From NCBI GenBank assembly GCA_947632425.1, contig CANRPG010000036.1, forward strand, positions 1 through 12,754: DNA of 12,754 nt. The letters are read 5' to 3'. A model generated the notes under the pieces. That model saw only the letters and a list, made by a program, of their open reading frames with translations. It was not told where the DNA came from and did not search any database. Origin of the DNA: an uncultured Clostridia bacterium (GTDB lineage: Bacteria; Bacillota; Clostridia; Oscillospirales; Ruminococcaceae). Shown in pieces: positions 1 through 6,457 of this stretch (position 1 is the stretch's first letter; each line of letters begins with the position of its first letter). A program made the translations under genes and the position numbers.

Positions 1-155
1 AATACGTCGTTGCCCTCCCTTGCCATACACAAAGTATGCCGGCGGTCGGTCGCCTAGTCTTGACGAAAATCTGCTCTGCAAAAACTGCTTCCTACAAATA
101 CACCTCACACAGAGAGATTTTGAGGCGGCTCGGGCTCGGCTCTCCACTGCTAAAA
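1..155. other. Unassigned left-edge stretch, possibly a structured RNA or dispersed repeat
   Basis: No convincing gene is seen here. Short open frames exist on the + strand, but they have no Shine-Dalgarno and run into the end of the minus-strand isomerase. The stretch contains small inverted repeats: CATAC 24-28 with GTATG 34-38, GGCG 41-44 with CGCC 51-54, and an outer CGTC 5-8 with GACG 62-65 that would enclose both. It also has a GGCTCG tandem at 127-138. This could be part of a folded RNA (more naturally read on the minus strand) or an intergenic repeat; the window edge cuts it. Function unknown. Confidence 0.3.
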
Positions 156-157
156 AT

Positions 158-189
158 AAAAAACGGGGCATACCACATGTATGCTCCGT
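158..189 (-). terminator. Rho-independent terminator of the isomerase gene
   Basis: An 11-bp stem (163-173 with 179-189, one G-T pair) with a 5-base loop is followed, reading on the minus strand, by a run of six T (163-158, the first pairing in the stem) and then more T after one A. The stem begins inside the TAA stop codon of the isomerase gene, so termination directly follows translation. Confidence 0.85.
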
Positions 190-980
190 TACAGACAGCC
201 TTTTATATAGTCGCAGTTGGCTTTAAGGTCTTCCACGCTTTTGTACCCCGATGAGTAAAGCTCCAGTATTATCGCCGCATTTACGCTGTTTTTTCTCAGG
301 CAGGAAACAAACTCCCGGCAGTCAAGCTTTCCCGTGCCCACAAGTTTGCAGTCGCTTTTGTCGTCATAGTCGCTTATGTGTATGTGGCAGATGCTCTCAC
401 CCAGCGCGTTCACAAATTCATAAGGGTCATAGCCTGCCCTGACTGCCTGCTTGGTGTCCAACACGAATTTTGCCTTATCGCCCAGCGCTGCTTTCATCTT
501 CTTCAGAAACTCAAGGCTTCCGCTGCTGCACCTGCCAACATTCTCCTGCGCCACGGTAACGCCAAAGGTCGAAGCTATCTCGTTAAAGCGCTCAAAATGC
601 CCGAAGTACATCTCCTCGGGGCAGCGGTTATGGCTGTTATTGCCGTGCAGCACGAATATTTTCGAGCCAAGATATTCCATGGCTTCAAAATATTTTTTGT
701 AGTACTCCAGACCGTCACCCAGCCTGCGCGAATAGCCGGTGAAGAACATCATCGTCTCCAGCTCGCAGGTAAAAGGGTGCATAGATACCGCGTTTACGCC
801 GTAATGCTCCAGCATACTCTTTATCTCGCGCAGAAAACGCTTTTCAAGTTCGCTGGGGGCGTTTATGAATATCTCAACATTTTGTATGCCGCGCTTGCAC
901 AGCTCTAAAAGAGCCTGCTCGGTAAGCATGGGGTACAGGCACGCGGTAGACACCCCGACGGGATAGCCGCTCTCCTTCAT
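189..980 (-). CDS. Sugar phosphate isomerase/epimerase (AP endonuclease 2-like TIM barrel)
   Basis: This 263-residue protein belongs to the xylose isomerase-like TIM-barrel superfamily, whose members isomerise or epimerise sugars, or act as endonuclease IV. Residues consistent with the family's metal site lie on successive strands: Glu146 in QENV, Asp175 in VLDTKQ, His199/His201 in HIHISDY and Glu240 in ILELY; His112 in VLHG is another active-site candidate. The length fits a one-domain barrel. No signal peptide or membrane segment is seen, so it should be cytoplasmic. The ATG at 980 is preceded by GGAGGTG (992-986) at 5-base spacing, which fixes the start. It is monocistronic, with its own promoter and terminator, and divergent from secDF. 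The short length and the absence of DNA-repair neighbours favour a sugar enzyme over endonuclease IV; the substrate cannot be told. Confidence 0.85.
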   Translation of the reverse strand: MKESGYPVGVSTACLYPMLTEQALLELCKRGIQNVEIFINAPSELEKRFLREIKSMLEHYGVNAVSMHPFTCELETMMFFTGYSRRLGDGLEYYKKYFEAMEYLGSKIFVLHGNNSHNRCPEEMYFGHFERFNEIASTFGVTVAQENVGRCSSGSLEFLKKMKAALGDKAKFVLDTKQAVRAGYDPYEFVNALGESICHIHISDYDDKSDCKLVGTGKLDCREFVSCLRKNSVNAAIILELYSSGYKSVEDLKANCDYIKGCL

Positions 981-1011
981 AAAAACACCTCCGTAAAAAG
1001 CGTATACATTG

Positions 1012-1040
1012 ATTATACCACTTTACAACGGCAAAGTCAA
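1012..1040 (-). promoter_or_regulatory. Sigma-A promoter for the isomerase gene
   Basis: On the minus strand, TTGACT (1040-1035) is separated by 17 bases from a perfect TATAAT (1017-1012). The transcript should start near 1005, giving a leader of about 25 bases that holds the GGAGGTG ribosome binding site. Confidence 0.85.
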
Positions 1041-1058
1041 ATACTAAAAAAATGATGT

Positions 1059-1075
1059 ATTTTATACCGTAAAAT
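1059..1075. promoter_or_regulatory. AT-rich dyad between the divergent isomerase and secDF promoters
   Basis: ATTTTA (1059-1064) and TAAAAT (1070-1075) form a perfect 6-bp inverted repeat around 5 bases. It lies between the two divergent -35 boxes, where a regulator could touch both promoters. In AT-rich DNA such a dyad can also arise by chance, so an operator role is only a possibility. Confidence 0.25.
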
Positions 1076-1106
1076 GTGACTTTATGCGATTTAATAAAAA
1101 TTACTC

Positions 1107-1135
1107 TTGACTTTTGGACAAATTACATCTATAAT
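1107..1135 (+). promoter_or_regulatory. Sigma-A promoter for secDF
   Basis: TTGACT (1107-1112), a 17-base spacer and a perfect TATAAT (1130-1135) give a strong housekeeping promoter. Transcription should begin near 1142, leaving a leader of about 60 bases before the GTG start of secDF. Confidence 0.88.
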
Positions 1136-1202
1136 AGTAAGGTGAATGACTGTTTTATATTTTATATATACAGCGAAAACTTGAACAGGAGGAATAAATT
1201 CA

Positions 1203-3527
1203 GTGCGACACGCAAAGAAACCAACATTTTTTATCGTCGTATTGCTGATAGCAGCCTTTTCGTACCTGACGATATTCGGCGTGCATACCACATTCGGCGA
1301 TATTCCGAAAACATATATAAAGAGCGTTGACGAGATACGCTGGGGCATAGACATTCAGGGCGGTGTAAACGCCACGTTTGAGCCTGCCGATGATGTTGAT
1401 GCCACTGCCGATGAGCTTGAAGCGGCAAAGACGGTAATAGAACAGCGACTTGTCAGCCTTAACATCACCGACAGCGAGGTGTATGTTGACTCGGCTAAGG
1501 ACAGGATAATGGTATCCTTCCCGTGGGCATCGGGCGAGACAGACTTTAACGCCGAAGAAGCCGTAAACGAGCTGGGCGACATGGCAGAACTGAAGTTCGT
1601 CAAGGGCACGGAAATGGACGGCGAACTTATAATGACTGGTACTGCCGTTGACAGCGCAGACGCCTACCAGAACCCCGACACAGGCAGATGGGAAGTATCG
1701 CTGACACTTAACTCTACGGGTACCAAAGCATTTGCAGATGCCACCACAGAGCTTCACGCAAACGGCGGATATATCTCCACATGGATGGACGATGTAAACA
1801 TCTCTACCGCAACGGTAAGCGCTGACATAACCGACGGCAGAGCCACAATATCGGGCAACTTCAGCTATGAAGAGGCGAAATCTCTTGCCGACAAGATAAA
1901 CGCAGGCGCGCTGCCTATAAAAATGGAAGCCACCAGCACAAGCACTATTTCGCCTACTCTGGGCACGGGCGCAAGAACTGCCATGGTGTACGCAGGCATT
2001 ATCGCAATGATAATAATCGCTATATACATGATAATCATCTACAGGCTGCCGGGCTTTGTTGCCTGCATAGCACTTTGCGGACAGGTAGCAGGTTCGCTTG
2101 CCGCAATATCGGGCTTTTTTGCACCGTTTGACAGCTTTACGCTCACCATACCCGGTATCGCAGGTATCATACTTTCGGTAGGTATGGGCGTTGACGCCAA
2201 CATAATCACCGCGGAGAGAATAAAAGAAGAGCTGCGCAACGGCAAATCGCTCAACGGCGCAATAGAGCTCGGCTACAAGAGAGCATGGTCGGCGGTATTC
2301 GACAGCAATATCACCGTAGTATTCGTAGCTGTTATTCTCATGGGCGCGTTCGGGCCTACCGACAGCTTTATGGGCACTATAATGAAGCCGCTGTTCTTCG
2401 CGTTCGGCGCATCTGCGGCAGGCACTATATATTCGCTCGGCTACACGCTGCTTATAGGTATAATACTCAACTTTGTGTTCGGCATATTCTGTTCAAGACT
2501 TATGCTCGCATCGCTTTCAAAGTTCAAGGTGTTCAGAAAACACGCACTGTATAACGGCGTTGCCCCCGAAAAGAAGCAGCGCACCCTTAACGTAAACAAG
2601 CACGCTGTAAAATTCTATATATTCTCGGGCATAATGATTGCCGCATTCATAGTCATCACTCTGGTGAGAGGCGTGAATGTTGCAGTTGAGTTCGAGGGCG
2701 GTACTATTATAGAATACAACTACAGCGGAACGATAGATACAAACGCAGTCGCGCAGGCTGTCAAAGAAGTTTCCGGCGAAGATGTTACCGTTACCACGGG
2801 CGAGAATATGGCTGACGGCTCAACTACCGTAAAGCTCACCTTCGCTTCAAAAGAGGGCATCTCGTCTGAAAAGCAGCTTGCTGTTAAAGAAAAGCTTATG
2901 GAAGCATTCGCGGACAACGATCTGGAGCTTCTGAGCTCTACCGACGTTGCCGCATCAAACGGCAAGGAGTTCTTCTTCAAGTGCCTTGTTGCAGTAATAT
3001 TCGCAGCGGTAGTAATGGTAATTTATATCGGCTTCAGATTCAAGAACATCGGCGGTCTTTCAGCAGGCTGTATGTGCGTTGCCGCGCTGGTGCACGATAT
3101 GATATTCGTTTACGGCGCGTTCGTGATATTCGGCTACAGCATAGATTCAAACTTTATAGCCGTTTTACTGACTATCCTGGGTTACTCTATCAACGCAACT
3201 ATCATAATCTACGACAGGATACGTGAAAACAGAAAGCTTCTTGGCGCAAAGGCTGAGATAGGCGAGCTTGTTGACAAGAGCGTTACAGAAACTCTCGGAA
3301 GATCTATACACACAACCGTTACCACCGTTTCGGCTATGATAACGGTCTGCATAGTATGCTACCTGTGGGGCATATCTTCAATAATGAGCTTCTCGCTGCC
3401 TATAATCGTCGGTATGATATCGGGCGTATATTCTTCAAACTGCATAGCCCCTACCCTGTGGGTAAAATGGCAGCGCCACGCATTGAAGAAAAAAGACAGC
3501 CGCCCTGCTAAGGCACATAAAAAATAA
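1203..3527 (+). CDS. secDF: Fused protein translocase subunit SecDF
   Basis: This 774-residue membrane protein joins SecD and SecF in one chain and works with SecYEG, using ion flow to pull exported proteins across the membrane. The SecD half (about 1-440) has an N-terminal membrane helix (8-27), the GIDIQGG motif (48-54), an outer P1-type region (about 60-250) and five further helices, including VDAN with Asp331. The SecF half (about 460-774) has the EFEGGT motif (496-501), a smaller outer domain (about 505-580), the helix motif GYSINATIIIYDRIREN (660-676) and LGRSIHTT with Arg700. The usual SecF motif reads GYSxNDT; here the Asp is Ala665. The start is GTG at 1203, placed 9 bases after AGGAGGA (1187-1193). 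Single-chain SecDF is common in Firmicutes (Bacillus subtilis SecDF is of similar length). Monocistronic. Confidence 0.96.
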   Translation: MRHAKKPTFFIVVLLIAAFSYLTIFGVHTTFGDIPKTYIKSVDEIRWGIDIQGGVNATFEPADDVDATADELEAAKTVIEQRLVSLNITDSEVYVDSAKDRIMVSFPWASGETDFNAEEAVNELGDMAELKFVKGTEMDGELIMTGTAVDSADAYQNPDTGRWEVSLTLNSTGTKAFADATTELHANGGYISTWMDDVNISTATVSADITDGRATISGNFSYEEAKSLADKINAGALPIKMEATSTSTISPTLGTGARTAMVYAGIIAMIIIAIYMIIIYRLPGFVACIALCGQVAGSLAAISGFFAPFDSFTLTIPGIAGIILSVGMGVDANIITAERIKEELRNGKSLNGAIELGYKRAWSAVFDSNITVVFVAVILMGAFGPTDSFMGTIMKPLFFAFGASAAGTIYSLGYTLLIGIILNFVFGIFCSRLMLASLSKFKVFRKHALYNGVAPEKKQRTLNVNKHAVKFYIFSGIMIAAFIVITLVRGVNVAVEFEGGTIIEYNYSGTIDTNAVAQAVKEVSGEDVTVTTGENMADGSTTVKLTFASKEGISSEKQLAVKEKLMEAFADNDLELLSSTDVAASNGKEFFFKCLVAVIFAAVVMVIYIGFRFKNIGGLSAGCMCVAALVHDMIFVYGAFVIFGYSIDSNFIAVLLTILGYSINATIIIYDRIRENRKLLGAKAEIGELVDKSVTETLGRSIHTTVTTVSAMITVCIVCYLWGISSIMSFSLPIIVGMISGVYSSNCIAPTLWVKWQRHALKKKDSRPAKAHKK

Positions 3528-3549
3528 ATATAATTATAAAAATATGAAC

Positions 3550-3592
3550 ATCCCGGATATACCCCATTTTTGGTTTGTCCGGGATATTTTTT
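3550..3592 (+). terminator. Rho-independent terminator of secDF
   Basis: ATCCCGGA (3550-3557) pairs with TCCGGGAT (3578-3585) around a 20-base loop and is followed by a run of six T (3587-3592). It lies 23 bases after the secDF stop and isolates that gene from the solute-binding protein gene. Confidence 0.85.
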
Positions 3593-3637
3593 GCCCTGCT
3601 TGTGTTAAATATTTTTACTATGCCGTCGGCGATTTAG

Positions 3638-3650
3638 TTGTATAGTACAA
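3638..3650. promoter_or_regulatory. Candidate operator dyad 1 upstream of the lipoprotein gene
   Basis: TTGTA (3638-3642) and TACAA (3646-3650) form a perfect 5-bp inverted repeat with a 3-base centre, about 48 bases upstream of the -35 box. The half-site core TTGTA recurs in dyad 2 about 30 bases downstream, which argues against pure chance. No regulator gene is in the window. Confidence 0.3.
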
Positions 3651-3664
3651 AAAATCAGCCGCTA

Positions 3665-3682
3665 TTTGTATACGATTACAAA
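3665..3682. promoter_or_regulatory. Candidate operator dyad 2 upstream of the lipoprotein gene
   Basis: The 18-base TTTGTATACGATTACAAA has perfect 6-bp arms and a central CG, symmetric at 7 of 9 base-pair positions. Length and central CG resemble LacI/GalR-family operators, which often control sugar uptake genes. It ends 15 bases before the -35 box, a position where a protein could either activate or repress. The regulator family is an inference. Confidence 0.35.
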
Positions 3683-3697
3683 AATTTTCGCTTGTGA

Positions 3698-3726
3698 TTG
3701 ACTTTTAAAGCAAAATGTGTTATTCT
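3698..3726 (+). promoter_or_regulatory. Sigma-A promoter for the solute-binding lipoprotein
   Basis: TTGACT (3698-3703), a 17-base spacer and TATTCT (3721-3726, 4 of 6 matches to TATAAT) make a plausible housekeeping promoter. Transcription would start near 3733, giving a leader of about 70 bases. The -10 box is weaker than those of secDF and the isomerase, which would suit a regulated promoter. Confidence 0.7.
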
Positions 3727-3801
3727 TATTGTGAGTAAACGGCGTGTGCCGAACAAGACAATGAATATAATAATAGAAAACTGATGAAAGGTGGTTTTAA
3801 A

Positions 3802-5283
3802 ATGCATAATGCAAAGAAAATTCTTGCCTGCGCTATGGCTATGCTGTTATGTGCAGGCGTAGTAGGCTGCGGAGATTCTTCAAGCTCCAGCAGTTCGCAT
3901 GTTGACCAGATACAGGTCACATTGCCCGAAAGCGTTGACCCCAACGACGAAAGCACCCTTACCGTTTCGGACATACCAGAGGGAGAACCTACGGAGCTTG
4001 ACTGGCTGTCTTACTGGGATATAAACCCGGAGGAAGGCAACCCCGAAAAGAGGTCTGAGCTCCAGTTGTTTGAGCAGAAAGGCGGTTCTATACATTATTC
4101 AAGAGTTTCATCGACCAACAAGTATGAAAAGCTCGCGAACCGTCTTATGTCGAACGACCCCCCCGATATGTGGTGGTATGAGCAGGCTATGGACTTCCCT
4201 GTAAACTGTCTGCAAAATATGTTCCAGCCTGTTGACGATATCGTAGACTTTGATACTCCGCTGTGGAGCGACGTTAAGGACAAGGCTGAAGAATATACCA
4301 TTGCCGGCAGCCACTTTGTTGCGCCTATCAAGTTCAACTTCCAGGGCATACTTACATACGACAAGGACAGAATAGAAGAGCTTGGCGTTGAAGATCCGTA
4401 TGAAATGTATCTTAACGACGAATGGGACTGGAACGCTCTTGAAGATATATGCAGAGCGTGGGTAGATACCTCTACCGACGACGAGCCGAAAATAGGTCTT
4501 AACGGCTGGTTCCACACCTTTATATTCGCTTCTACCGGTGAAACGGTAGTTATGCGTGATGATGCAACAGGCAAGTATATAAATAATATAGACAGCCCAA
4601 ACCTTGAAAGAGCTGCAAACTGGCTGTACAATATGTCGAAAGACGGTCTTATAGACAATAAATGGATACAGGGTGCGCAGAACGCTTTCAATGAAGGCTA
4701 CCTGTTCTACTCAATGGGCCCGTGGGCATCTATTGACTCTCACACACCAAAAGACGGCACAAACTGGGCTAACGTTCCTATCCCCCGCGACCCCAACTCC
4801 GATAAGCTTTATGCTAAACTTGATACCGTTGCGTATATGTGGATAAAGGGCTCTGCGAAGTCCGGCGCTATGAAGACATGGCTGGAGTGCGCTAAGATAG
4901 TCGCGACCGATCCGGCTTACATGGAGCAGGATAAGCAGAAGTTCTTTGTAAACAACCCCAACTGGACAGACGAGATGTATGAGCTCGCTTACGATCCTAT
5001 GGCTAACGACAAGATAACCGTTATAACCGACCCCGGCTACGGTATATCCACGCTGCTGTCCGATCAGGATTCTGCGACTAACGATTCCAAGGAAGCAGTT
5101 ATACAGCTGGTATATTCATCTGTCAGCAAGACCGACGAATCAGGCTCTCAGCTTACATGGGCTGTTGTAAGAGATATGTACAACAACACCATAAACTCCG
5201 AGCTTGCTACATTCAACGACAAACTTGCAAACTACTCGCTCGGCGGCGCTTACACACCAGAAGAGGGTACTGCTGCCGAATAA
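3802..5283 (+). CDS. Extracellular solute-binding lipoprotein (ABC sugar transporter type)
   Basis: This 493-residue protein looks like the substrate-binding part of a carbohydrate ABC importer (SBP_bac_1/CUT1 type), anchored outside the membrane by lipid. The signal peptide has basic residues (K5, K6), a hydrophobic stretch and a lipobox V20-V21-G22-C23, followed by a serine-rich linker. Then comes a typical binding-protein fold with many Trp, Tyr and Phe residues (for example PPDMWWYE and WDWNALEDICRAW), as expected for stacking on sugar rings. The start is the ATG at 3802, because AAAGGTGG (3787-3794) sits 7 bases upstream; an in-frame ATG at 3784 lies before this site and has none of its own. 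No permease or ATPase gene lies beside it, and terminators flank it on both sides, so it must work with subunits encoded elsewhere. The sugar cannot be told. Confidence 0.9.
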   Translation: MHNAKKILACAMAMLLCAGVVGCGDSSSSSSSHVDQIQVTLPESVDPNDESTLTVSDIPEGEPTELDWLSYWDINPEEGNPEKRSELQLFEQKGGSIHYSRVSSTNKYEKLANRLMSNDPPDMWWYEQAMDFPVNCLQNMFQPVDDIVDFDTPLWSDVKDKAEEYTIAGSHFVAPIKFNFQGILTYDKDRIEELGVEDPYEMYLNDEWDWNALEDICRAWVDTSTDDEPKIGLNGWFHTFIFASTGETVVMRDDATGKYINNIDSPNLERAANWLYNMSKDGLIDNKWIQGAQNAFNEGYLFYSMGPWASIDSHTPKDGTNWANVPIPRDPNSDKLYAKLDTVAYMWIKGSAKSGAMKTWLECAKIVATDPAYMEQDKQKFFVNNPNWTDEMYELAYDPMANDKITVITDPGYGISTLLSDQDSATNDSKEAVIQLVYSSVSKTDESGSQLTWAVVRDMYNNTINSELATFNDKLANYSLGGAYTPEEGTAAE

Positions 5284-5297
5284 CAGCATAAAATTTG

Positions 5298-5331
5298 ATC
5301 ACCGACGTGCAAAAGCGCCGGTGATTTTTTT
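5298..5331. terminator. Terminator between the lipoprotein and DUF4363 genes
   Basis: ATCACCG (5298-5304) pairs with CGGTGAT (5319-5325), extended by CG/CG after one mismatch, around an 8-base loop and followed by seven T (5325-5331) on the + strand. The stop of the convergent DUF4363 gene overlaps the T run. On the minus strand the hairpin is followed by AAATTTTATG, a weaker tail, so it may also stop the minus-strand transcript. Confidence 0.85.
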
Positions 5332-5701
5332 ACCTGTTGGGCAAAAGGGGCATATTGCTGCGGTATATCCTGTCAACGCCGCCGCGTATCACTTCACATT
5401 CCGAGAAAAACTCGTCATTGTCTTTTCTGTAAAGATATTCAATTCGCGCCACCGCATCGCCAATGCCGCTTACCGTCTCGGCGCTTTCAAAAAACGCCGC
5501 TGTAGAAGCCATGCTCTCCCAGTATGAGCATAGTTCTTCAATAGCTTTTTCAGTATCGGGCGAGCGCGTTTCGGCAAGCGACTGTGCCCTGTCAATAAGC
5601 TCGTTCATGCGTTTGCTGCACGTGCCAAGGTAGACAGACCACCCCACGCCGAATATGAATATAGCCGCCAGTATGCCACAGCATAGCCACACTCTTTTCA
5701 T
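5330..5701 (-). CDS. DUF4363 family small membrane-anchored protein
   Basis: This 123-residue protein has one N-terminal membrane helix (about 5-24) and then a soluble, mostly helical and charged region, probably outside the cell. It matches my recollection of DUF4363, a short uncharacterised family from Clostridia that often follows a YetF-like gene. Here its ATG lies one base after the stop of the DUF421 gene (TAG-C-ATG), so the two are surely co-transcribed and probably translationally coupled. The ribosome binding site is the G-rich GGGGCGG overlapping the end of the upstream gene. No catalytic motif is seen; the biochemical role is unknown. The family assignment rests on pattern and context. 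Confidence 0.75.
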   Translation of the reverse strand: MKRVWLCCGILAAIFIFGVGWSVYLGTCSKRMNELIDRAQSLAETRSPDTEKAIEELCSYWESMASTAAFFESAETVSGIGDAVARIEYLYRKDNDEFFSECEVIRGGVDRIYRSNMPLLPNR

Positions 5702-5702
5702 G

Positions 5703-6371
5703 CTACCGCCCCTTTTCTTTTTCGATGATCTTGTAACTTCCGTCTGAACGCGCCGTCATGAGAAACACCTCGTGCGGCGATATTTTTTTGCTTTTGAGAA
5801 TGTTTTTCAGCCACTCTTCCGACAGTTTGAGATATGACAGTGATCGTTTCACAACATCGCCGTCGTCTATCACCACCTGCGGAGGGTCGCCCGAGGGCTG
5901 CGGTTTTTCGCCGTTTACGGGCTGTTTTGCAGATTTTAAAAAAGCGCTTACCGCTCCGGTGGTCTCTATCACCGCATACTGCACTTCCGATATATCAAAT
6001 ATCCCCTGTGAGCGCAAAGCCTCCAGCACATCATCGGCAGTATAGCGAAGTTCATTTAGCTGCTTCTGGTCAAGCACGCCATCGGATATGATTATCTTCG
6101 GGCTGCCTGATACAATTCTTCTCAGCTTGCGTGATTTAAGCGTTGCCGCCGACATCAGAACGTCAAGGCACACAAGCGTTAATATCGGCACAATGCCCAG
6201 CAGCATAGGCGTGCCGGGGTCCTCAATAGGCAAAGTCGCGATATTTGAGATAAGAATGGTTATAACAAACTCCGATGGCTGAAGTTCTCCCAGCTGTCTC
6301 TTTCCCATAAGGCGTATTGCGAACACCACAAGCACATACAAAAGCACTGCCCTTAAAAATACGATAAGCAA
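5703..6371 (-). CDS. DUF421 / YetF-like membrane protein
   Basis: This 222-residue protein has three likely membrane helices (about 3-22, 33-49 and 54-76) followed by a cytoplasmic DUF421 region. Family hallmarks are RLMGKRQLGELQPSEFVIT (20-38), the ATLPIEDP loop (45-52), PKIIISDGVLD (91-101) and DDVLEALRSQGIFDISEVQ (113-131). The start is TTG at 6371: AAAGGAG (6386-6380) lies 8 bases upstream, and no better start fits. It heads a two-gene unit with the DUF4363 gene and is divergent from the ger operon. In Bacillus, DUF421 proteins include YetF and the 2Duf protein of spoVA-type mobile operons, which affects spore heat resistance. A role in the spore envelope is therefore possible but not shown. 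Its molecular function is unknown. Confidence 0.88.
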   Translation of the reverse strand: MLIVFLRAVLLYVLVVFAIRLMGKRQLGELQPSEFVITILISNIATLPIEDPGTPMLLGIVPILTLVCLDVLMSAATLKSRKLRRIVSGSPKIIISDGVLDQKQLNELRYTADDVLEALRSQGIFDISEVQYAVIETTGAVSAFLKSAKQPVNGEKPQPSGDPPQVVIDDGDVVKRSLSYLKLSEEWLKNILKSKKISPHEVFLMTARSDGSYKIIEKEKGR

Positions 6372-6457
6372 TCAAAACGCTCCTTTCAGATCATTAGTAT
6401 TTTTCCGCAAAGTGTGCAAATAATACATTAGCAGTACAATACGAAAGGAGAATAATT
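6372..6457. promoter_or_regulatory. Divergent control region between the YetF-like gene and the ger operon
   Basis: These 86 bases must hold promoters for both directions. On the + strand the ger ribosome binding site AAAGGAG (6444-6450) is clear. TACAAT (6435-6440) resembles a -10 box, but it is too close to that site and has no good -35 box. I searched for a sigma-G type pattern (GHATR, about 18 bases, CATWHTA), as expected for germination receptors, and found only partial matches such as CATTAGC (6426-6432). No promoter is called with confidence. Confidence 0.4.

Noticed and set aside
127..142. GGCTCG tandem repeat as a possible microsatellite or CRISPR-like repeat
   Set aside because: Only two full copies with no spacers; too short to mean anything alone.
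20..254. Two overlapping short + strand frames at the left edge
   Set aside because: No Shine-Dalgarno, they overlap each other in different frames, pass through the isomerase terminator and into its 3' end. More likely non-coding DNA.
378..908. 176-codon + strand frame opposite the isomerase
   Set aside because: The minus-strand gene has promoter, ribosome site, terminator and catalytic motifs; this frame has none.
3784..3801. Upstream ATG of the lipoprotein gene
   Set aside because: It has no ribosome site, while AAAGGTGG lies between it and the ATG at 3802, which also gives a normal-length signal peptide.
4095..4691. 198-codon open frame antisense to the lipoprotein gene
   Set aside because: No ribosome site, serine-rich low-complexity translation, opposite a clearly real gene.
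6435..6440. TACAAT as a sigma-A -10 box for the ger operon
   Set aside because: The start point would fall inside the ribosome binding site, and no -35 match exists at the right distance.
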